NCBI GenBank assembly: GCA_964554185.1
Contig: CAZKNJ010000039.1
Coordinates: 1-18,947 of the forward strand
DNA length: 18,947 nt
Direction of reading: 5' to 3'
From: CAZKNJ01 sp964554185
GTDB taxonomy: Bacteria; 4484-113
In this document: piece after piece, positions 13,828 to 18,947 of the stretch
Numbering within the stretch: the first letter of the stretch is position 1
Layout of the letters: the number at the start of each line of letters is the position of its first letter
The notes under the pieces: model-generated
Database searches by the model: none
The model's input: the letters and a program-made list of their open reading frames with translations, nothing else
Told to the model about the DNA's origin: nothing
Program-made: the position numbers and the translations under genes

Positions 13828-15243
13828 CTACGGCAGTGTCGCGCCCGCCTCGGCGCCGCCATCCCCGTGGGCGTCATGGTGCGGTTTCGCGTGCGCCATC
13901 ACGCTCTTGAGCCAGATCGGCGTCACCAGCGTGGTCACCAGCACCATCAGAATCATCATTGAGAACACCGGCACATCAATGATGCCGGCGGAGAGCCCCA
14001 CCGCGGCGACAATCAGCCCGACCTCGCCTCGGCTGACCATCCCCACCCCGACGCGGAACGCTTCTTCGCGGCTGAACCCGCTGAAACGCGCGCCCAGCTG
14101 GCAGCCCCACACCTTGGTGAACACTGCAATCACCACAATGAGCAGCGAGAACGCGATAATCAGCCATTCCTCGCGGGTCATCCTCGTGAGGTGCGCCAGC
14201 GGCGCGAACAGCGTGCGCGCGTTCGCCTCCAGCCCGATGCTGATAAAGAAGATGGAGACGAACATACCGTAGGTGAGCGTGTGCAACTGGTGCTCGATGT
14301 TCTCGCGCAGGTGCGTCTGCGCAATCAACACGCCCGCCAGGTAGCTGCCGGTGATGGCGGCGAGGTTGCCCACGAACTCCGCCATCCACGCGTAGAACAG
14401 CCCGATGACGATCGCGCTCGCGAGCAGGCCCGCGGCGATGGGCTGCTGCCCCATGTACTGAATGTAGCGCAGCGCGAACTTGAATCCGAACCAGGCGATG
14501 GCGCCGAAGACAAGCATCAACAGGATAAGCAGTGTGATGCGCACGCCGCCCGCGTTCGCCTCCACCCAGGGGAAGCGCGTGAGCAGCCCCATCAGATGGT
14601 CGAGCAGATGCGTCTTGGCGGCCTCAATTCCTCCGCCTGCGGCTGGCTTGAACGCGATGACGAACGACAGCAGGATGATTCCCAGCACGTCGTCAATCAC
14701 CGCCGCCCCCAGTATCGTCACGCCCTCTTTGCTGCGAATCATCTTGATTTCCATCAGCACTTGCGCGGAGATGGATACCGAGGTCGCGGTGAGGATGGTG
14801 CCGATGAAGATGACTTCGTAGGGCGTGAAGCCGATGCCGAGCTTCATGAACAGCCAGGCCGCGCCGATGCCGAAGAAGAACGGCCCCAGCACTCCGCCGA
14901 CCGCCGCCCAAAAGGCGGTCTTGCCCACCTTCTTCATCCGCTCAAAGTCCGTTTCCAGTCCCGCCAGGAACATGAGCAGGATGACGCCTATCTCCGCCAT
15001 GTCTTTGATGGTCGGCCACACCGGGCTGACGAGCTCATGAACGCTCTCCATAGTGTCCAGCATCGCGGGATCAAGGAAGATGGGCGCGCCGAGCAGGTTC
15101 AGCATCGTCGGGCCCAGTATCAGGCCTACGAGTATCTTGCCGAACACGGCGGGCTGGCCGTAGCGCAACGAGACCGACCCTGCCCATTTCGCGCAGGCCA
15201 GGATGATGACCAAGAGCAAGAGAAGCTGTAACAGGTGAGACAT
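13828..15243 (-). CDS. CPA2-family cation/proton antiporter
   Basis: A 471-residue inner-membrane transporter with about 12 helices of the Kef/NapA type. It exchanges Na+ or K+ for H+. The ion-binding acidic pair is in GAAVIDDVLGIILL. Other family segments are GVILLMFLAGLETDFE, TATSVSISAQVLMEI and GVGMVSRGEVGLIVAAVG. It ends shortly after the last helix with a His/Asp-rich tail (HAKPHHDAHGDGG) and has no RCK/TrkA nucleotide-binding domain, unlike KefB and KefC. Which cation it moves cannot be told. There is no ribosome binding site before the ATG. It has its own promoter and lies 104 nt after the ACR3 gene, so it may or may not belong to the arsenic cluster. Confidence 0.92.
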   Translation of the reverse strand: MSHLLQLLLLLVIILACAKWAGSVSLRYGQPAVFGKILVGLILGPTMLNLLGAPIFLDPAMLDTMESVHELVSPVWPTIKDMAEIGVILLMFLAGLETDFERMKKVGKTAFWAAVGGVLGPFFFGIGAAWLFMKLGIGFTPYEVIFIGTILTATSVSISAQVLMEIKMIRSKEGVTILGAAVIDDVLGIILLSFVIAFKPAAGGGIEAAKTHLLDHLMGLLTRFPWVEANAGGVRITLLILLMLVFGAIAWFGFKFALRYIQYMGQQPIAAGLLASAIVIGLFYAWMAEFVGNLAAITGSYLAGVLIAQTHLRENIEHQLHTLTYGMFVSIFFISIGLEANARTLFAPLAHLTRMTREEWLIIAFSLLIVVIAVFTKVWGCQLGARFSGFSREEAFRVGVGMVSRGEVGLIVAAVGLSAGIIDVPVFSMMILMVLVTTLVTPIWLKSVMAHAKPHHDAHGDGGAEAGATLP

Positions 15244-15269
15244 CGTTTTGTGGTGGGATTGGCGCGCCT

Positions 15270-15298
15270 ATAATCCTACAGAAGCGCATCCGCGTCAA
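15270..15298 (-). promoter_or_regulatory. Promoter for the CPA2 antiporter gene
   Basis: Minus strand TTGACG (15298-15293) and GATTAT (15275-15270) with a 17-bp spacer. The predicted leader is about 20 nt. Confidence 0.5.
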
Positions 15299-15347
15299 CT
15301 TCGCAGCTTGAGCACATCGCCGCCTTCCGCCTCCCCGATCTACTCGC

Positions 15348-16400
15348 TCAAACCGCCCCTCGCGCAAAGAAGCGCTCCCGCAGCCTCAGCGAGACGTTCA
15401 CCAGGCTGATGAGCACCGGCACCTCAATCAGCGGGCCGATGACCGCGGCGAAGGCCACGCCTGAGCCAATCCCGAACACCGCCACCGCCACCGCGATCGC
15501 CAGCTCGAAGTTGTTGCTCGCGGCGGTGAAGGACAGGCTCGCGGTGATGGGATAGCCCGCGCCCACGCTACGGCTCACAAAGAAGCTGACGAAGAACATC
15601 AGCACAAAGTAGATGAACAGCGGAATGGCGATGCGCACTACATCCAGCGGAATGGTGACGATGAGATTGCCCTTCAGGCTGAACATCACGACGATGGTGA
15701 AGAGCAGCGCAATGAGCGTAATGGGGCTGATGCGCGGGATGAATTGCGTGTGGTACCACTCCTTGCCCTTGAGGCGGATGAGCGCAAAGCGCGTGAGGAA
15801 GCCCGCGATGAATGGAATGCCGAGGTAGATAAACACGCTCTGCGCAATCTGGCCGATGGTCACCGCGACCACGCTTCCCTGCAGGCCGAACATCGGCGGC
15901 AGGATAGTGATGAAAAACCACGCGTACACGCTGAAGAACAGCACCTGGAAGACGCTGTTGAACGCCACCAGCCCCGCGCAGTACTCGGTATCGCCTTTCG
16001 CGAGGTCGTTCCACACGATCACCATGGCGATGCAGCGCGCCAGGCCGATCATGATGAGGCCGATCATGTACTCCGGCTTGTCCTGCAAAAACGCAATCGC
16101 CAGGGCGAACATCAGGACCGGCCCGATGACCCAATTGAGCAGCAGCGAGAGGCCGAGCACGCGCAGGTTGCCGAAAACGTCCTTCAGCTCTTCATAGCGC
16201 ACCTTTGCCAGCGGCGGGTACATCATCAGTATCAGGCCGATGGCGATGGGGAGGTTGGTGGTGCCCACCTGGAACTGGTTGATGAACCCCTCCACGCCCT
16301 GCACAAAGTAGCCGAGACCGACGCCGAGTGCCATCGCCAGGAAAATCCACAGCGTCAACAGCCGGTCCAGCAGTGAAAGCCGTTTAGGCTTAACGTCCAT
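15348..16400 (-). CDS. acr3: ACR3-type arsenite efflux permease
   Basis: A 350-residue, ten-helix exporter that removes arsenite (and sometimes antimonite) from the cytoplasm using the proton gradient. Family hallmarks are NLPIAIGLILMMYPPLAKV, then GLARCIAMVIVWNDLAKGD with the functionally essential Cys of helix 4 (here Cys123), then ASNNFELAIAVAVAVFG near the C-terminus. A complete, typical-length protein. It is the last gene of the arsenic run, 16 nt after the ArsG/CcdA-like gene, with GGGGGA before its ATG. Two exporters of different classes (ACR3 and the ArsP-type permease) in one run suggest that both inorganic and organic trivalent arsenic are handled. Confidence 0.94.
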   Translation of the reverse strand: MDVKPKRLSLLDRLLTLWIFLAMALGVGLGYFVQGVEGFINQFQVGTTNLPIAIGLILMMYPPLAKVRYEELKDVFGNLRVLGLSLLLNWVIGPVLMFALAIAFLQDKPEYMIGLIMIGLARCIAMVIVWNDLAKGDTEYCAGLVAFNSVFQVLFFSVYAWFFITILPPMFGLQGSVVAVTIGQIAQSVFIYLGIPFIAGFLTRFALIRLKGKEWYHTQFIPRISPITLIALLFTIVVMFSLKGNLIVTIPLDVVRIAIPLFIYFVLMFFVSFFVSRSVGAGYPITASLSFTAASNNFELAIAVAVAVFGIGSGVAFAAVIGPLIEVPVLISLVNVSLRLRERFFARGAV

Positions 16401-16416
16401 TCTGTATCCCCCGTAT

Positions 16417-17112
16417 TCAGAATGTGGTGTATATCGTGTAGCCCGCGCCGAGCAGCACGAGCACGCCGCAGGTCTTCCGCAAGTACAGCGCGCCCTTCGT
16501 GCGCTCGTTCCAATTCAAGTAGTGCTGCACCACGCCGGTGAAACTCCCCGCCAGCACCAGCACCGCACAATGCCCCAGCGCGAAAGCGGCCAGCAGCGCC
16601 AGGGCATACGCAAACGCCGTGGCCGCCAGGCCGAAGGCCACCGCCAGCACCGGCGCCATGTAGGCGAAGGTGCAGGGCCCCACCGCTGCGCCGAAAATGA
16701 GCCCCAGCGTTAGCGCGGCCAGCATTCCTTTGCGCCCCGCCGCAGCATTGGTCAATCCGCCCCATTGCAGCGGGATGGCGCCGAGTAGTTGCAGTCCCAC
16801 CAGCACCAGCAGCGCCGCGACGACAACGCGCCCATAAGGCCCGATGTCGCCCACCAGCCGTCCCGCCGCCGCGGTGATAAGCCCGATGCCCGCCAGCGTG
16901 ATGAGCACGCCCAGCGCGAACATCGCCGAGAGAGCAAAAGCGCGCTTGCCGCTGGCCGCGCCGCCGCTCACGAAGGCGACGATGAGCGGGATGCCCGCAA
17001 GGTGGCAGGGGCTCAGCACCACGCTGAGTATCCCCCAGGCGAAGGCCGCGCCGAGCGCGATGGCGGGCGTGGCTTCAATAGCATGCGACAGAGTGGTGAA
17101 CAGTTCTCCCAC
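16417..17112 (-). CDS. CcdA/DsbD-like membrane protein, ArsG type
   Basis: A 231-residue membrane protein with about six helices and the paired Cys motifs of the CcdA/DsbD fold: LSPCHLAGIPLIV (Cys36) and GPCTFAYMAPVL (Cys147). CcdA proteins carry reducing power from cytosolic thioredoxin across the membrane. A close relative, ArsG of the arsEFG operon, is described as an aromatic arsenical efflux permease. Position favours the ArsG reading, since it directly follows ArsE-like and ArsF-like genes and precedes ACR3. The start is GTG, 2 nt after the ArsF-like stop, implying translational coupling. It may serve as exporter, electron conduit to the Sec-thioredoxin, or both; the sequence does not decide. 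Confidence 0.85.
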   Translation of the reverse strand: MGELFTTLSHAIEATPAIALGAAFAWGILSVVLSPCHLAGIPLIVAFVSGGAASGKRAFALSAMFALGVLITLAGIGLITAAAGRLVGDIGPYGRVVVAALLVLVGLQLLGAIPLQWGGLTNAAAGRKGMLAALTLGLIFGAAVGPCTFAYMAPVLAVAFGLAATAFAYALALLAAFALGHCAVLVLAGSFTGVVQHYLNWNERTKGALYLRKTCGVLVLLGAGYTIYTTF

Positions 17113-17114
17113 GC

Positions 17115-17534
17115 CTACCCGCCCGCGCCCAGGTCATACCCCAGTTCTTTCCACTTGGCCACGATATCAACCTTAGGATAAAAGCCCTCGTGGCGGAAGA
17201 CCTCGTTGCCGTCGGAGCCGAGGAATATCTGCGTGGGGATGTAGCGTATCCCGTATCCACGGGCTTTGCCCGGATTGGCTCTCGTGTCAACGCGCTCAAT
17301 CACGAGCCGTCCCGCATGCTTTTTTTCCAGTTCTTCCAGAACCGGTACCATCTCCCGGCACGCGCCTCAAGTCTCGGCCCCCAGCTCCACCATGCGCGGC
17401 AATCCCGCCTGCGCCGTGGCCACCGTCCCGCTGCCCGCGGGCGTTTTGCTTTTCGCGGCACTACTCGACGGGTGGTTACAGCCCGCCAGCAATACCACCG
17501 CCACCACTGCTATCAGCACCATTCGATTCATCAT
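17115..17534 (-). CDS. Selenocysteine-containing thioredoxin-like lipoprotein, ArsF type
   Basis: A 139-residue protein read through an in-frame TGA at 17369-17367 as selenocysteine 56. Start ATG at 17534 (or the adjacent one at 17531) after GGGAGG. The signal MMNRMVLIAVVAVVLLAGC has lipobox LLAGC (Cys19). After a Ser/Ala linker comes VELGAET-U-GACREM, so the redox centre is U56-G-A-C59. The thioredoxin fold continues unbroken (VPVLEELEKKHAGRLVIERV, cis-Pro100 in RYIPTQIFLG, NEVFRHEGFYP) to TAG at 17117-17115. Both sides of the TGA are intact, no frameshift is needed, and TGA replaces exactly the first Cys of CxxC. A SECIS-type hairpin follows. Genes are coupled on both sides. Conservation resembles ArsF-family thioredoxins. 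A nonsense mutation of a Cys codon is the alternative but is less likely. Confidence 0.85.
17327..17345 (-). promoter_or_regulatory. Bacterial SECIS hairpin for the UGA at 17369-17367
   Basis: On the minus strand CCGGTTCT pairs with AGAACTGG (8 bp including one G-U) around a GGA loop. The loop begins 29 nt after the UGA. This fits the bacterial SECIS consensus as I know it: apical loop 16-37 nt downstream of UGA, 3-14 nt long, with G among the first two loop bases. An alternative CCGG/CCGG hairpin with a 9-nt loop starting in G overlaps its 5' side. Confidence 0.75.
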
Positions 17535-17550
17535 TTCCCTCCCGCCGGCA

Positions 17551-17784
17551 CTACGCAAGCAGCTTCTTGATTTCCTCCACCGTCGGCACCTTGCCGGTGA
17601 GTTTCACTTCTCCGTTCACCACCAGCGCCGGGGTTATCATCACGCCGAAAGACGCGATTTGGCCGAAATCCTTCACCTTATTAAGCTCATACTCCAGGCC
17701 GAGGGCTTCCGCCGCCTCGCGCGTGCGCTTCTCCAGCAGCTCGCACTTGGCGCACCCTCCACCCAAAACCAGCAGTTTCAGCAT
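17551..17784 (-). CDS. Mini-thioredoxin (MTH895/TM0996 type), ArsE-like
   Basis: A 77-residue cytosolic thioredoxin-fold protein. The active site is at the extreme N-terminus: MLKLLVLGGGCAKCELLEKR (Cys11 and Cys14). FGVMITPALVVNGEVKLTGK carries the cis-Pro loop, and the C-terminus is a short helix. The size and motif match the MTH895/TM0996 glutaredoxin-like family, members of which sit in arsenic clusters and are called ArsE in arsEFG. The ATG has GGAGG 5 nt upstream. It lies 11 nt after the ArsP-type gene and 16 nt before the Sec-thioredoxin gene, so all are probably one transcript. Likely role: thiol relay or subunit of an organoarsenical nitroreductase (inference from family). Confidence 0.86.
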   Translation of the reverse strand: MLKLLVLGGGCAKCELLEKRTREAAEALGLEYELNKVKDFGQIASFGVMITPALVVNGEVKLTGKVPTVEEIKKLLA

Positions 17785-17795
17785 CGTTTCCTCCG

Positions 17796-18947
17796 TCAGA
17801 ACACCACTCCGTACAAATACCCGGCGATGGTGGCCATTATTACCACCAGCGCCAGAAACGCCAGCGTTTTGCGCGTCCCCATAATGCTGCGAATCACCAA
17901 TAGATTGGGCAGCGACACCGCCGGCCCCGCCAGCAGCAGCGCCAGCGCCGGGCCTTTGCCCATGCCGCTGCCGATGAGCCCTTGCAGGATGGGCACTTCC
18001 GTCAGCGTGGCGAAGTACATCAGCGCGCCCGCCACCGAGGCAAACAGGTTCGCCGGAAGCGAGTTGCCACCCACGGCGGACGCAATCCAGTGCGAGGGTA
18101 TCAGCCCCTCGTGCCCCGGCCGTCCCAGCAGCGCGCCCGCCACCAGCACGCCGATGAGCAGCAGCGGCAGTATCTGCTTGGCGAAGCCCCAGCTGGCGCT
18201 GAACCACGCCGCAGGCTCGCCCCGGCTCAGGCTGGTGATGAGCGATACACCGATAATGGCCGCGCCGAAGGCCACCAGCGGATGGCGCGGGAACACCGCG
18301 GCGAACACCGCGACCACGCCTGCAACCGCGCCGACCTTCCACCATTCCAGCTTCAGCCATGACGCGAGCACCACTCCCAGCAGCAGTCCCGCCGTGCCGG
18401 TGAGCCACCACTTGTAGGTGTAAAGCAGCTCCCACGCACCGCTGCCGCCGGAACTGCCCCAGTTGGCGAATACGAGGATTACCACCAATAGCGCGAAGTA
18501 CACCGCGTTCTGCCACAGCGGCCGCGTCTCCTCCTCGTCCGGCATTACCGGCTGCGCGCTGCTGCGTTTCAGTTCCGAGCGGCGGAAAAAGAAGTGCATC
18601 AGCAGGCCGATGGCCAGGCTGAACACCACCGCGCCCACTGCGCGGGCGATGCCCAGTTCCATTCCCAGCACCCGCGCTGTAAGTATCACCGCCAGCACGT
18701 TGATGGCCGGGCCGGAATACAGAAAGGTCGTGGCCGGGCCGATGCCCGCGCCCATGGTGTAGATGCCCGCGAACAGCGGCAGCACCGTGCAGGAGCACAC
18801 CGCCAGTATCGCGCCGGAGACCGACGCCACTCCGTAGGCCAGCGGTTTGTTCGCCTTCGGGCCGAAGTACTTGATGACCGCCGCCTGGCTGATGAACACG
18901 GAGATGGCGCCGGCGATGAAAAAGGCCGGCACCAGGCAGGTGACGAC
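17796..18947 (-). CDS. ArsP-type permease (5' end beyond the window)
   Basis: 383 codons are visible and the frame is still open at the window edge (VVTCLVPAFFIAGAISVFIS), so the N-terminus is missing; the GTG at 18932 is internal to a conserved helix and unlikely to be the start. It has eight or more membrane helices. Family signatures are AVCSCTVLPLFAGIYTMGAG with its Cys-Ser-Cys, TTFLYSGPAINVLAVI, and the second-half repeat ALMYFATLTEVPILQGLIGS with AGPAVSLPNLLVI. This is the DUF318/ArsP family. Characterised ArsP proteins export trivalent organoarsenicals such as methylarsenite and reduced roxarsone; other family members have unknown substrates. It is the first visible gene of the arsenic run, whose promoter and any ArsR lie outside the window. 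Confidence 0.88.
   Translation of the reverse strand, partial: VVTCLVPAFFIAGAISVFISQAAVIKYFGPKANKPLAYGVASVSGAILAVCSCTVLPLFAGIYTMGAGIGPATTFLYSGPAINVLAVILTARVLGMELGIARAVGAVVFSLAIGLLMHFFFRRSELKRSSAQPVMPDEEETRPLWQNAVYFALLVVILVFANWGSSGGSGAWELLYTYKWWLTGTAGLLLGVVLASWLKLEWWKVGAVAGVVAVFAAVFPRHPLVAFGAAIIGVSLITSLSRGEPAAWFSASWGFAKQILPLLLIGVLVAGALLGRPGHEGLIPSHWIASAVGGNSLPANLFASVAGALMYFATLTEVPILQGLIGSGMGKGPALALLLAGPAVSLPNLLVIRSIMGTRKTLAFLALVVIMATIAGYLYGVVF

Noticed and set aside
15269..15274. Perfect TATAAT on the plus strand between the antiporter and ACR3 genes
   Set aside because: No plus-strand gene follows, and the same bases are explained as part of the minus-strand promoter TTGACG-17-GATTAT.
17115..17558. 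Two separate short proteins, or a thioredoxin pseudogene with a nonsense mutation
   Set aside because: The TGA replaces precisely the first Cys of the CxxC motif, both halves are intact in one frame, gene junctions are coupled, and a SECIS-type hairpin follows. Recoding explains all of this better.

Overview
The window is a GC-rich stretch of a diderm (Gram-negative-type) bacterium. Evidence for two membranes is an outer-membrane barrel protein ending in Phe, two lipoproteins with clear lipoboxes, and exported thioredoxin and cytochrome c proteins. A run of exactly 100 N (6648-6747) marks a scaffold gap, so this is a draft assembly, possibly metagenome-derived. I cannot name the phylum. Distinctive traits are in-frame UGA used as selenocysteine, many genes with promoter -10 boxes 6-9 nt before the start codon (leaderless or nearly so), and a ribosomal protein L19 with an insertion of about 25 residues.

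Layout. 1-2050 (minus): the housekeeping run trmD-rplS-lepB. 2096-3619 (minus): a two-gene unit that looks like a membrane/spermidine-synthase fusion protein split in two, divergent from a HIT-family hydrolase (3667-4095, plus). 4230-4764: a conserved 65-residue protein and a 42-codon remnant of a C_GCAxxG_C_C redox protein that ends inside the tail of the next gene. 4757-6923 (minus): a TPR lipoprotein with four RTX-like nonapeptide repeats, and an exported protein broken by the assembly gap; both share a near-duplicate 104-nt promoter/leader. 7099-9375 (plus): dnaX followed by a membrane-anchored monoheme cytochrome c. 9380-11509 (minus): a TlpA-like thioredoxin and a DUF6029-like barrel protein. 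11554-13632 (minus): aroA and an OmpR-type response regulator with no kinase beside it. 13828-15243 (minus): a CPA2 cation/proton antiporter.

15348-18947 (minus) is the most interesting part: an arsenic/organoarsenic cluster transcribed as ArsP-type permease (cut by the window edge), ArsE-like mini-thioredoxin, ArsF-like thioredoxin lipoprotein, ArsG/CcdA-like membrane protein, and ACR3 arsenite exporter. The ArsF-like gene has an in-frame TGA exactly where the first Cys of the CxxC motif should be. A hairpin 21 nt downstream of the TGA, with a GGA loop, fits the bacterial SECIS pattern. I read it as a selenoprotein with a U-G-A-C redox centre, not a pseudogene. The likely logic is that the ArsG/CcdA-like protein, ArsE and the Sec-containing ArsF form a redox relay or organoarsenical-reduction module, while ArsP and ACR3 export the trivalent products. 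Coupling and substrates are inference.
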